Part shown: positions 24,260 through 36,100 of the stretch, piece by piece | Layout: each line of letters begins with the position of its first letter | Numbering within the stretch: the stretch's first letter is position 1 | NCBI RefSeq assembly: GCF_040958095.1 | Contig: NC_091216.1 | Location: forward strand, 4,393,165-4,457,164 | Length of the DNA: 64,000 nt | DNA from: Procambarus clarkii | Lineage: Eukaryota; Arthropoda; Malacostraca; Decapoda; Cambaridae | Direction of reading: 5' to 3' | Notes under the pieces: generated by a model | Database searches by the model: none | What the model was told of the DNA's origin: nothing | What the model saw: the letters and a program-made list of their open reading frames with translations, nothing else | Translations under genes and position numbers: made by a program

Positions 24260-24599
24260 CAAACGTAGTGTGGCCCCGTGGCCTTCCTCCTACCACTGTA
24301 ACTGGCGGTGGGAAAGTGCATTGGCGAGGCTGCGGATTGGCCATACTCGCTTAACCCATGGTCACTTAATGGAGCGCCGCCCTGCTCCTGATTGTCCAAA
24401 TTGCGTTGTCCCTCTTACAGTTGTGCATGTCCTTATTGATTGTCCTGACTTCCAGGACGAGTGTCTTGCTTTCCGACCGTTCCTCGCGGTCACTTGTCCC
24501 TCTATAGAATTCCAGGTTTATCGGATACTTTTGATATCGTTCACCTTATGCGTTTTTGTTCTCGTATTGGCATTCTTGGTGATATTTAGCGCCTTCTGA
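24260..24599 (+). pseudogene. C-terminal CCHC region of LINE 1
   Basis: WRWESALARLRIGHTRLTHG is followed by CPNCVVPLTVVHVLIDC, a CX2CX7HX4C zinc-binding pattern typical of the C-terminus of RNase-H-bearing LINEs. The frame ends at about 24599 and the 3' end of the element follows within about 60 bp. Confidence 0.8.
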
Positions 24600-24660
24600 T
24601 TATTTCGCACTTTGATGGTGCTACATAGCCTTCCCGGTTTGGTGACTTCTTTTGGTAATT

Positions 24661-25301
24661 ACCTTACCTTCCTCCTTCTCCTCTTCCTTCCCTTCCTTCT
24701 GTCTCTCCTTCTAAACAGATATTTTGGTGTATAGTTATAGATGTTCCCGCCCGGGTAACATAACACCCGTGGGAGCGTTATGATCGTTATTTTGTAACAA
24801 GTCTTATGCTCATGTTACACACATAAATGAATGAGTTTAGTTAGAAATAAATGGGCGCTGCCTGGTTAGCGACACTAGGCATTGGAATGTTCTCCTTATT
24901 AGCAAGTTTCTAGAGGAATCTTTGAGCGTGAAGGTTTACCTTTAGGGATAAAGACGAATATTACAAGATGAGGGTGAAGCTTGGAGCATAATAACGTGTA
25001 TGGGAATGTTTTTATTTTTCTAGTGCATTGTTATACGTTTACCCTCTCCCATTAAGGATACTCGTTAAATTAAACACCATAACCTAATAAACATTTAATT
25101 CCTGTAAATGTGTTGGGTAACTTGGCTGAGCTACACAGTAAGGAACGGTTAAGGAACACCGTCCTTAGCTGAGGGAATATATAACTAATATTTACAATAC
25201 AATCAATTATTGAACATATATATAAATCATCTTTCAGCGTTATCAACAAAAAATATTGTGTCAAAGACCATAATAAATATTCTAATTGTTAAGAGCAGAA
25301 C
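24661..25301. other. Unassigned AT-rich interval
   Basis: A pyrimidine-rich stretch (to about 24715) gives way to AT-rich sequence with no open frame of note, no inverted ends and no repeat recognised elsewhere in the window. I cannot say what it is. Confidence 0.5.
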
Positions 25302-26290
25302 AAAGATGTACAGAGGCGCAGCTGCTGCATAAAGATGTAGAGGCACAGCTGCTTCATAAAGATGCACAGAGGCACAGCTGCTTCATAAAGATGCACAGAG
25401 GCACAGCTGCTTCATAAAGATGCACAGAGGTACAGCTGCTTCATAAAGAAGTACAGAGGCACATCTGCTTCATAAAGAAGCACAGAGGTACAGCTGCTTC
25501 ATAAAGATGCACAGAGGTACAGCTGCTTCATAAAGAAGTACAGAGGCACATCTGCTTCATAAAGAAGCACAGAGGTACAGCTGCTTCATAAAGATGCACA
25601 GAGGTACAGCTGCTTCATAAAGAAGTACAGAGGCACATCTGCTTCATAAAGAAGCACAGAGGTACAGCTGCTTCATAAAGATGTACAGAGGCGCAGCTGC
25701 TTCATAAAGATGCACAGAGGTACAGCTGCTTCATAAAGATGTACAGAGGCGCAGCTGCTTCATAAAGATGCACAGAGGTACAGCTGCTTCATAAAGAAGT
25801 ACAGAGGCACAGCTGCTTCATAAAGATGTACAGAGGCACAGCTGCTTCATAAAGATGTACAGAGGTACAGCTGCTTCATAAAGATGTACATAGGCACAGC
25901 TGCTTCATAAAGATGTACAGAGGTACAGCTGCTTCATAAAGAAGTACAGAGGCACAGCTGCTTCATAAAGATGCACAGAGGTACAGCTGCTTCATAAAGA
26001 AGTACAGAGGCACAGCTGCTTCATAAAGATGTACAGAGGCACAGCTGCTTCATAAAGATGTACAGAGGCACAGCTGCTTCATAAAGATGTACAGAGGCAC
26101 AGCTGCTTCATAAAGATGTACAGAGGCACAGCTGCTTCATAAAGATGTACAGAGGCACAGCTGCTTCATAAAGATATACAGAGGCACAGCTGCTTCATAA
26201 AGATGTACAGAGGCACAGCTGCTTCATAAAGATGTACAGAGGCACAGCTACTTCATAAAGATGTACAGTGGTACAGCTGCTTCATAAAGA
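25302..26290 (+). repeat. 29-bp minisatellite A (~34 copies)
   Basis: Units contain CAGCTGCTTCATAAAGATG followed by a short CACAGAGGCA-like part. Variants alternate between TGTACAG, TGCACAG and AAGTACAG. The right half (from about 26000) is much more uniform than the left. Confidence 0.95.
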
Positions 26291-26385
26291 AGGAAATACG
26301 CAGATGTTGAACAGTGTAAATATTTGCAATATTTCAACTTGACATTAATTATTCAGATTTAATTACAATTTATTATCAGAGACTA

Positions 26386-27090
26386 CGCCTTTGACCTCAC
26401 ATACATCTACTGTATACTGGGGGATACTCAAGGCCTTGACCTCACATACATCTACTGTATACTGGGGGATACTCAAGGTCTTGACCTCACATACATCTAC
26501 TGTATACTGGGGGATACTCAAGGTCTTGACCTCACATACATCTACTGTATACTGGGGGATACTCAAGGCCTTGACCTCACATACATCTACTGTATACTGG
26601 GGGATACTCAAGGTCTTGACCTCACATACATCTACTGTATACTGGGGGATACTCAAGGTCTTGACCTCACATACATCTACTGTATACTGGGGGATACTCA
26701 AGGCCTTGACCTCACATACACATACTGTATACTGGAGATACTAAAGGCCTTGACCTCACATACCTCTACTGTATACTGCAGATACTCAAGGACTTGACCT
26801 CACATACTTCTACTGTATATTGGAGATACTCAAGGCCTTGACCACACATATCTCCCTTGTATACTGGAGATACTCGAGGTTTTGTCCTCACATACACATA
26901 CTGTAAACTGCAGATACTCAAGGACTTGCCCTCACATACACATACTGTAAACTGCAGATACTCAAGAACTTGCCCTCACATACACATACTATATACTGCA
27001 GATACTCAAGAACTTGCCCTCACATACACATACTATATACTGCAGATACTGAAGGCCTTGACCACACATACCTCTACAGTATACTGGACA
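26386..27090 (+). repeat. 45-bp minisatellite
   Basis: Seven nearly identical 45-bp units (26386-26710) contain CTTGACCTCACATACATC and TGTATACTGGGGGATACTC. Progressively diverged copies follow to about 27090, in which CTGCAGATACTCAAG replaces the GGGGGATACTC part. Because 45 is a multiple of three and the unit has no stop, both strands show 112-117-codon open frames of 15-residue repeats. I treat these as non-coding. Confidence 0.93.
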
Positions 27091-27300
27091 TACACAAGGA
27101 TGAGGGTAATTGGTATTTACACATCTTTAACAATATTCGTATAAATCTTCTTAACATTCAGCTTGAGACAACGATAAAAGTAATTATGTTTCAGACATCT
27201 TCCTTTATGCTTGTTAACACAATAGTTATTGTCTCTGTCCCGTCCTGTTTACCAGTATACACAAGAGGACAAGTTTACTGTGTCATGAGTGTGCCAGGAG
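27091..27300. other. Unique spacer between minisatellites
   Basis: About 210 bp of AT-rich sequence with no recognised feature. It ends where the GC-rich 29-bp array begins. Confidence 0.6.
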
Positions 27301-30300
27301 GTCACCGTAGCGCTCCGTGGTCACCGTAGCGCTCCGTGGTCACCGTAGCGCTCCGTGGTCACCGTAGCGCTCCGTGGTCGTCCTGTAGTCACCGTAGCGC
27401 TCCGTGGCGCCCGTGGTCACAGTAGCGCTCCGTGGGGCCCTGAGGTCACCGTAGCGCTCCGTGGCGTCTTGTGGTCACAGTAGCACTCCGTTGGGCCATG
27501 TTGTCACCGTAGCGCTCCGTCGGGCCCTGTGGTCACCGTAGCGCTCCGTGCCCCCCTGCGGTCACCGTAGCGCTCCATGGGGCCCTGTGTTCACCGTAGC
27601 GCTCCATGGGGCCCTGTGTTCACCGTAGCGCTCCGTGGGGCCCTGTGTTCACCGTAACGCTCCGTGGGGCCCTGCGGTCACCGTAACGCTCCGTGGGGCC
27701 CTGTGGTCACAGTAACGCTCCGTGGGGCCCTGTGGTCACCGTAACGCTCCGTGGGGCCCTGTGGTCACAGTAACGCTCCGTGGGGCCCTGTGGTCACCGT
27801 AACGCTCCGTGGGGCCCTGTGGTCACCGTAGCGCTCCGTGGGGCCCTGTGGTCACCGTAGCGCTCCGTGGGGCCCTGTGGTCACCGTAACGCTCCGTGGG
27901 GCCCTGCGGTCACCGTAACGCTCCGTGGGGCCCTGTGGTCACAGTAACGCTCCGTGGGGCCCTGTGGTCACCGTAACGCTCCGTGGGGCCCTGTGGTCAC
28001 AGTAACGCTCCGTGGGGCCCTGTGTTCACCGTAACGCTCCGTGGGGCCCTGCGGTCACCGTAACGCTCCGTGGGGCCCTGTGGTCACAGTAACGCTCCGT
28101 GGGGCCCTGTGGTCACCGTAACGCTCCGTGGGGCCCTGTGGTCACAGTAACGCTCCGTGGGGCCCTGTGGTCACCGTAACGCTCCGTGGGGCCCTGTGGT
28201 CACCGTAGCGCTCCGTGGGGCCCTGTGGTCACCGTAGCGCTCCGTGGGGCCCTGTGGTCACCGTAGCGCTCCGTGGGGCCCTGTGGTCACCGTAGCGCTC
28301 CATGGGGCCCTGTGGTCACCGTAGCGCTCCATGGGGCCCTGTGGTCACCGTAGCGCTCCATGGGGCCCTGTGTTCACCGTAGCGCTCCGTGGGGCCCTGT
28401 GTTCACCGTAACGCTCCGTGGGGCCCTGCGGTCACCGTAACGCTCCGTGGGGCCCTGTGGTCACAGTAACGCTCCGTGGGGCCCTGTGGTCACCGTAACG
28501 CTCCGTGGGGCCCTGTGGTCACAGTAACGCTCCGTGGGGCCCTGTGGTCACCGTAACGCTCCGTGGGGCCCTGTGGTCACCGTAGCGCTCCGTGGGGCCC
28601 TGTGGTCACCGTAGCGCTCCGTGGGGCCCTGTGGTCACCGTAGCGCTCCGTGGGGCCCTGTGGTCACCGTAGCGCTCCATGGGGCCCTGTGGTCACCGTA
28701 GCGCTCCATGGGGCCCTGTGGTCACCGTAGCGCTCCGTGGGGCCCTGTGGTCACCGTAGCGCTCCGTGGGGCCCTGTGGTCACCTTAGCGCTCTGTGGGG
28801 CCCTGTGGTCACCGTAGCGCTCCGTGGGGGCCCTGTGGTCACCGTAGCGCTCTGTGGGGCCCTGTGGACACCGTAGCGCTCTGTGGGGCCCTGTGGTCAC
28901 CGTAGCGCTCCGTGGGGCCCTGTGTTCACCGTAGCGCTCTGTGGGGCCCTGTGGTCACCGTAGCGCTCCGTGGGGCCCTGTGGACACCGTAGCGCTCTGT
29001 GGGGCCCTGTGTTCACCGTAGCGCTCCATGGGGCCCTGTGGTCACCGTAGCGCTCCGTGGGGCCCTGTGGTCACCGTAGCGCTCTGTGGGGCCCTGTGGT
29101 CACCGTAGCGCTCCGTGGGGCCCTGTGGTCACCGTAGCGCTCCGTGGGGCCCTGTGGTCACCTTAGCGCTCCGTGGGGCCCTGTGGTCACCGTAGCGCTC
29201 CATGGGGCCCTGTGGTCACCGTAGCGGTCCGTGGGGCCCTGTGGTCACCGTAGTGCTCCATGGGGCCCTGTGGTCACCGTAGCGCTCCATGGGGCCCTGT
29301 GGTCACCGTAGCGCTCCGTGGGGCCCTGTGGTCACCGTAGCGCTCCGTGGGGCCCTGTGGTCACCTTAGCGCTCTGTGGGGCCCTGTGGTCACCGTAGCG
29401 CTCTGTGGGGCCCTGTGTTCACCGTAACGCTCTGTGGGGCCCTGTGTTCACCGTAGCGCTCCGTGGGGCCCTGTGGTCACCTTAGCGCTCCGTGGGGCCC
29501 TGTGGTCACCGTAGCGCTCCGTGGGGCCCTGTGGTCACCGTAGCGCTCCGTGGGGCCCTGTGGTCACCGTAGCGCTCCATGGGGCCCTGTGGTCACCGTA
29601 GCGCTCCATGGGGCCCTGTGGTCACCGTAGCGCTCCGTGGTCACCGTAGCGCTCCGTGGGGCCCTGTGGTCACCGTAGCGCTCCGTGGTCACCGTAGCGC
29701 TCCATGGGGCCCTGTGGTCACCGTAGCGCTCCGTGGTCACCGTAGCGCTCCGTGGGGCCCTGTGGTCACCGTAGCGCTCCGTGGGGCCCTGTGGACACCG
29801 TAGCGCTCTGTGGGGCCCTGTGTTCACCGTAGCGCTCTGTGGGGCCCTGTGTTCACCGTAGCGCTCCGTGGGGCCCTGTGGTCACCGTAGCGCTCTGTGG
29901 GGCCCTGTGTTCACCGTAGCGCTCCGTGGGGCCCTGTGGTCACCGTAGCGCTCTGTGGGGCCCTGTGTTCACCGTAGCGCTCTGTGGGGCCCTGTGGACA
30001 CCGTAGCGCTCTGTGGGGCCCTGTGGACACCGTAGCGCTCTGTGGGGCCCTGTGGTCACCGTAGCGCTCTGTGGGGCCCTGTGGTCACCGTAGCGCTCCG
30101 TGGGGCCCTGTGGTCACCGTAGCGCTCCGTGGGGCCCTGTGGTCACCGTAGCGCTCCATGGGGCCCTGTGGTCACCGTAGCGCCCCGTGGGGCCCTGTGG
30201 TCACCGTAGCGCTCCGTGGGGCCCTGTGGTCACCGTAGCGCTCCGTGGGGCCCTGTGGTCACCGTAGCGCTCCGTGGGGCCCTGTGGTCACCGTAGCGCT

Positions 30301-31011
30301 CCATGGGGCCCTGTGGTCACCGTAGCGCTCCGTGGGGCCCTGTGGTCACCGTAGCGCTCCGTGGGGCTCTGTGGTCACCGTAGCGCTCCGATGGGCCCTG
30401 TGGTCACCGTAGCGCTCCATAGGGCCCTGTGGTCACCTTAGCGCTCCGTGGGGCCCTGTGGTCACCGTAGCGCTCCATGGGGCCCTGTGGTCACCGTAGC
30501 GCTCCGTGGGGCCCTGTGGTCACCGTAGCGCTCTGTGGGGCCCTGTGGTCACCGTAGCGCTCCGTGGGGCCCTGTGGTCACCGTAGCGCTCCGTGGGGCC
30601 CTGTGGTCACCGTAGCGCTCCGTGGGGCCCTGTGGTCACCGTAGCGCTCCGTGGGGCCCTGTGGTCACCGTAGCGCTCCGTGGGGCCCTGTGGTCACCGT
30701 AGCGCTCCGTGGGGCCCTGTGGTCACCGTAGCGCTCCGTGGGGCCCTGTGGACACCGTAGCGCTCTGTGGGGCCCTGTGTTCACCGTAGCGCTCTGTGGG
30801 GCCCTGTGTTCACCGTAGCGCTCTGTGGGGCCCTGTGGACACCGTAGCGCTCTGTTGGGCCCTGTGGTCACCGTAGCGCTCTGTGGGGCCCTGTGGACAC
30901 CGTAGCGCTCTGTGGGGCCCTGTGTTCACCGTAGCGCTCTGTGGGGCCCTGTGGTCACCGTAGCGCTCTGTGGGGCCCTGTGGTCACCGTAGCGCTCCGT
31001 GGGGCCCTGTG
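27301..31011 (+). repeat. 29-bp GC-rich minisatellite B (~130 copies)
   Basis: The unit contains GTCACCGTAGCGCTCCGTGG followed by GGCCCTGTG. Nineteen-base short units lacking GGGGCCCTGT occur near 27301-27380 and 29630-29750. Each full unit has three CpG sites, unusual for this window. The common variants CTCCATGG and CTCTGTGG are the two CpG-transition products of CTCCGTGG. Longer blocks of units are duplicated: the runs starting near 27660, 28040 and 28430 share the same order of variants. Confidence 0.95.
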
Positions 31012-32215
31012 GTCACTATGGGTGTCGTGTCCCCTGGTCGTCTTATGGTCACTATGGGTGTCGTGTTCCCCTGGTCGTCCTGTGGTCACTATGGGTGTCG
31101 TGTCCCCCTGGTCGTCCTGTGGTCACTATAGTTCTCGTGTCCCCTGGTCGTCTTGTGGTCACTATGGGTGTCGTGTCCCCTGGTCGTCCTGTGGTCACTA
31201 TGGGTGTCGTGTCCCCTGGTCGTCCTGTGGTCACTATGGGTGTCGTGTCCTCCTGGTCGTCTTGTGGTCACTATGGGTGTCGTGTTCCCCTGGTCGTACT
31301 GTGGTCACTATGGGTGTCGTGTTCCCCTGGTCGTCCTGTGGTCACTATAGTTCTCGTGTCCCCTGGTCGTCTTATGGTCACTATGGGTGTCGTGTCCCCT
31401 GGTCGTCCTGTGGTCAATATGGGTGTCGTGTTCCCCTGGTCGTCCTGTGGTCACTATGGGTGTCGTGTTCCCCTGGTCGTCCTGTGGTCACTATAGTTCT
31501 CGTGTCCCCTGGTCGTCTTATGGTCACTATGGGTGTCGTGTCCCCCTGGTCGTCCTGTGGTCACTATAGGTGTCGTGTCCCCCTGGTCGTCCTGTGGTCA
31601 CTATGGGTGTCGTGTCCCCCTGGTCGTCCTGTGGTCACTATGGGTGTCGTGTCCACCTGGTCGTCCTGTGGTCACTATGGGTGTCGTGTCCTCCTGGTCG
31701 TCTTGTGGTCACTATGGGTGTCGTGTCCACCTGGTCGTCCTGTGGTCACTATGGGTGTCGTGTCCTCCTGGTCGTCTTGTGGTCACTATGGGTGTCGTGT
31801 CCACCTGGTCGTCCTGTGGTCACTATGGATGTCGTGTCCTCCTGGTCGTCTTATGGTCACTATGCGTGTCGTGTCCCTCTGGTCGTCCTGTGGTCACTAT
31901 GGGTGTCGTGTCCACCTGGTCGTCCTGTGGTCACTATGGGTGTCGTGTCCTCCTGGTCGACCTGTGGTCACTATGGGTGTCGTGTCCTCCTGGTCGTCTT
32001 GTGGTCACTATGGGTGTCGTGTCCCCTGGTCGTCCTGTGGTCACTATGGGTGTCGTGTCCCCTGGTCGTCCTGTGGTCACTATGGGTGTCGTGTCCCCTG
32101 GTCGTCCTGTGGTCACTATGGGTGTCGTGTCCCCCTGGTCGTCCTGTGGTCACTATGGGTGTCGTGTCCCCTGGTCGTCCCTTGGTCACTATGGGTGTCG
32201 TGTCCCTTAGTCGCC
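31012..32215 (+). repeat. 36/37-bp minisatellite
   Basis: Units contain GGTCACTATGGGTGTCGTGT followed by CCCCTGGTCGTCCTGT. Length alternates between 36 and 37 bp through a C-run indel. It follows the 29-bp array without a spacer and shares the GTGGTCAC junction. Overlapping open frames (up to 440 codons) occur in all three plus frames and have no coding meaning. Confidence 0.93.
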
Positions 32216-32277
32216 TCCTGGAACCATCCGTGTGTCGTCCGCTTAAATGGGTCGTCTATGTGATACAGTCTGTGTGA

Positions 32278-33065
32278 GGTGTCACAGTGTGTCACATAAA
32301 GTCCAGTGTCACAGTGTGTTGTATAATGTCCAGTGTCACAGTGTGTCATATAATGTCCAGTTTCACAGTGTGTCGTATAAAGTCCAGTTTCACAGTGTGT
32401 CGTATAATGTCTGGTGTCACAGTGTGTCATATAAAGTTCAGTGTCACAGTGTGTCGTATAATGTCCAATGTCACAGTGTGTCGTATAAAGTCCAGTGTCA
32501 CAGTGTGTCATATACAGTCCAGTGTCACAGTTTGTTGTATAATGTCTGGTGTCACAGTGTGTCATATAAAGTCCAGTGTCACAGTGAGTCGTATAAAGTC
32601 CAGTGTCACAGTGTGTTGTATAAAGTCCAGTGTCACAGTGTGTCGGATAAAGTTAAGAGTCATAGTGGCATATACAGTCCAGTGTCACAGTGTGTCGGAT
32701 AAAGTCCAGTGTCACAGTGTGTCATATAAAGTTCAGTGTCACAGCGTGTCGTATAATGTCTGGTGTCACAGTGTGTCATATACAGTCCAGTGTCACAGAT
32801 TGTTGTATAATGTCTGGTGTCACAGTACTCATATAAAGTCCAGTGTCACAGTGAGTCGTATAAAGTCCAGTGTCACAGTGTGTCGTATAAAGTACAGAGT
32901 CACAGTGAGTCGTATAATGTCCAGGGTCACAGTGTGTCATATAAAGTCCAGTGTCACAGTGTGTCGTATAAAGTCCAGTGTCACAGTGTGTCGGATAAAG
33001 TTAAGAGTCATAGTGGCATATACAGTCCAGTGTCACAGTGTGATGTATCTAGTACAGTGCCATAG
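32278..33065 (+). repeat. 27-bp minisatellite
   Basis: Units contain CAGTGTCACAGTGTGTC followed by ATATAAAGTC or GTATAATGTC. A block of several variant units (with AGTTAAGAGTCATAGTGGC) occurs twice, near 32645 and 33000, showing a multi-unit duplication. Confidence 0.93.
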
Positions 33066-33162
33066 TGTTAATAGTGTCAAGTCCAATAATGTATTATGTG
33101 ATGCTTCACAGTGTCAATATGATAACCAACAGACTTTGTGATAACTCTTGTTGCCTATACCA

Positions 33163-36100
33163 CTTACAGTGTCTGTGTGATGACTTACAGTGTCTGTGTG
33201 ATGACTTACAGTGTCTGTGTGATGACTTACAGTGTCTGTGTGATGCCTTACAGTGTCTGTGTGACGCCTTACAGTGTCTGTGTGATGACTTACAGTGTCT
33301 GTGTGATGACTTACAGTGTCTGTGTGACGCCTTACAGTGTCTGTGTGACGCCTTACAGTGTCTGTGTGACGCCTTACAGTGTCTGTGTGACGCCTTACAG
33401 TGTCTGTGTGACGCCTTACAGTGTCTGTGTGATGACTTACAGTGTCTGTGTGACGCCTTACAGTGTCTGTGTGACGCCTTACAGTGTCTGTGTGATGCCT
33501 TACAGTGTCTGTGTGATGCCTTACAGTGTCTGTGTGATGCCTTACAGTGTCTGGGATCCCTTACAGTGTCTGAGTGATGCCTTACAGTGTCTGAGTGATG
33601 CCTTTCAGTGTCTGTGTGATGCCTTACAGTGTCTGTGTGATGCCTTACAGTGTCTGTGTGATGCCTTACAGTGTCTGTGATGCCTAACAGTGTCTGCGTG
33701 ATGCCTTACAGTGTCTGTGTGATGCCTTACAGTGTCTGTGTGATGCCTTACAGTGTCTGTGTGATGCCTTACAGTGTCTGTGATGCCTTACAGTGTCTGA
33801 GTGATGCCTTACAGTGTCTGAGTGACGCCTTACAGTGTCTGAGTGATGCCTTACAGTGTCTGAGTGACGCCTTACAGTGTCTGAGTGACGCCTTATAGTG
33901 TCTGAGTGATGCCTTACAGTGTCTGAGTGACGCCTTACAGTGTCTGTGTGACGCCTTACAGTGTCTGTGTGATGCCTTACAGTGTCTGTGTGACGCCTTA
34001 CAGTGTCTGTGATGCCTTATAGTGTATGTGTGGTGCCTTACAGTGTCTGTGTGGTGCCTTACAGTGTCTGTGTGATGCCTTACAGTGTCTGTGTGGTGCC
34101 TTACAGTGTCTGTGTGATGCCTTACAGTGTCTGTGTGGTACCTTACAATGTGTGTGTGATGCTTTACAGTGTCTGTGTGATGCCTTACAGTGTGTGTGTG
34201 ATGCCTTACAGTGTCTGAGTGATGCCTTACAGTGTCTGTGTGGTGCCTTACAATGTGTGTGTGATGCCATACAGTGTGTGTGTGATGCCTTACAGTGTCT
34301 GTGTGATCCCTTACAGTGTCTGTGTGATGCCTTAGAGTGTCTGAGTGATGCCTTACAGTGTCTGTGATCCCTTACAGTGTCTGTGTGATGCCTTACAGTG
34401 TCTGTGTGACGCCTTACAGTGTCTGTGTAATGCCTTACAGTGTCTTTGATGCCTTACAGTGTCTGTATGATGCCTTACAGTGTCTTTGATGCCTTACAGT
34501 GTCTGTGTGATGCCTTACAGTGTCTGTGATCCCTTACAGTGTCTGTGTGATGCCTTACAGTGTCTGTGTGACGTCTTACAGTGTCTGTGTGACGCCTTAC
34601 ATTGTCTGTGATGCCTTACAGTGTCTGTGTGATGCCTTACAGTGTCTGTGATGCCTTACAGTGTCTGTGTGATGCCTCACAGTGTCTGTGTGATGCCTTA
34701 CAGTGTCTGTGTGATGCCTTACAGTGTCTGTGTGACGCCCTACAGTGTCTGTGTGATGCCTTACAGTGTCTGTGTGATGCCTTACAGTGTCTGTGTGATG
34801 CCTTACAGTGTCTGTGTGACGCCTTACAGTGTCTGTGATGCCTTACAGTGTCTGAGTGATGCCTTACTGTGTCTGTGTGATGCCTTACAGTGTCTGTGTG
34901 ACGCCTTACAATGTCTGTGTGATGCCTTACAGTGTCTGTGTGATGCCTTACAGTGTCTGTGTGACGCCTTACGGTGTCTGTGATGCCTTACAGTGTCTGA
35001 GTGATGCCTTACAGTGTCTGTGTGATGCCTTACAGTGTCTGTGTGACGCCTTACAGTGTCCTTGTGACGCCTAACAGTGTCTTTGTGATGCTTTACAGTG
35101 TCTGTGTGATGCCTTACAGCGTCTGTGTGATGCCTTACAGTGTCTGTGTGGTGCCTTACAGCGTCTGTGTGATGCCTTACAGTGTCTGAGTGATGCCTTA
35201 CAGTGTCTGTGTGATGCCTTACAGTGTCTGTGTGGTGCCTTACAATGTGTGTGTGATGCATTACAGTGTCTGTGTGGTGCCTTACAGTGTCTGTGTGATG
35301 CCTTACAGTGTCTGTGTGATGCCTTACAGTGTCTGTGTGATGCCTTACAGTGTCTGTGTGATGCCTTACAGTGTCTGTGTGATGCCTTACAGTGTCTGTG
35401 TGATGCCTTACAGTGTCTGTGTGATGCCTTACAGTGTCTGTGTGATGCCTTACAGTGTCTGTGTGACGCCTTACAGTGTCTGTGATGCCTTACAGTGTCT
35501 GAGTGATGCCTTACAGTGTCTGTGTGATGCCTTACAGTGTCTGTGATGCCTTACAGTGTCTGTGTGATGCCTTACAGTGTATGTGATCCCTTACAGTGTC
35601 TGTGTGATGCCTTACAGTGTCTGTGTGACGCCTTACAGTGTCTGTGTGATGCCTTACAGTGTCTGTGTGATGCCTTACAGTGTCTGAGTGATGCCTTACA
35701 GTGTCTGAGTGATGCCTTACAGTGTCTGTGTGATGCCTTACAGTGTCTGTGATGCCTTACAGTGTCTGAGTGATGCCTTACAGTGTCTGTGTGATGCCTT
35801 ACAGTGTCTGAGTGATGCCTTACAGTGTCTGTGTGATGCCTTACAGTGTCTGTGATCCCTTACAGTGTCTGTGTGATGCCTTACAGTGTCTGTGTGACGC
35901 CTTACAGTGTCTGTGATGCCTTACAGTGTCTGAGTGATGCCTCACAGTGTCTGTGTGATGCCTTACAGTGTCTGTGTGATGCCTTACAGTGTCTGTGTGA
36001 TGCCTTACAGTGTCTGTGTGATGCCTTACAGCGTCTGTGTGATGCCTTACAGTGTCTGTGTGATGCCTTACAGTGTCTGTGTGATGCCTTAGTGTCTGAG

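Larger units (their letters stand above)
20066..24660 (+). mobile_element. I-type LINE (RNase H and CCHC bearing), 5'-truncated and decayed
   Basis: The domain order is gag-like ORF1 remnant, apurinic-type endonuclease, RT, RNase H and C-terminal CCHC, as in RNase-H-encoding non-LTR retrotransposons of the I group. The clade is inferred from domain order only. It starts inside ORF1 and ends after the CCHC region and a pyrimidine-rich 3' tail. It is clearly the same family as the minus-strand element at 52097-57848. Numerous frameshifts and stops make it non-functional. Confidence 0.85.

Noticed and set aside
25302..26290. Regular ~29-bp repeats reminiscent of a CRISPR array
   Set aside because: The repeats are directly tandem with no unique spacers, there are no cas genes, and the surroundings are eukaryotic retrotransposons.
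27301..31011. GC-rich 29-bp repeat as a possible CRISPR or CpG-island promoter
   Set aside because: No spacers exist, and the CpG density comes from the minisatellite unit itself. No adjacent gene start is visible.
30941..32263. A 440-codon open frame with Gly/Val/Ser/Trp repeats, and similar frames in the other two phases
   Set aside because: All three plus frames and parts of the minus strand are open because the 36/37-bp unit contains no stop. No start context, domain or composition suggests a protein.
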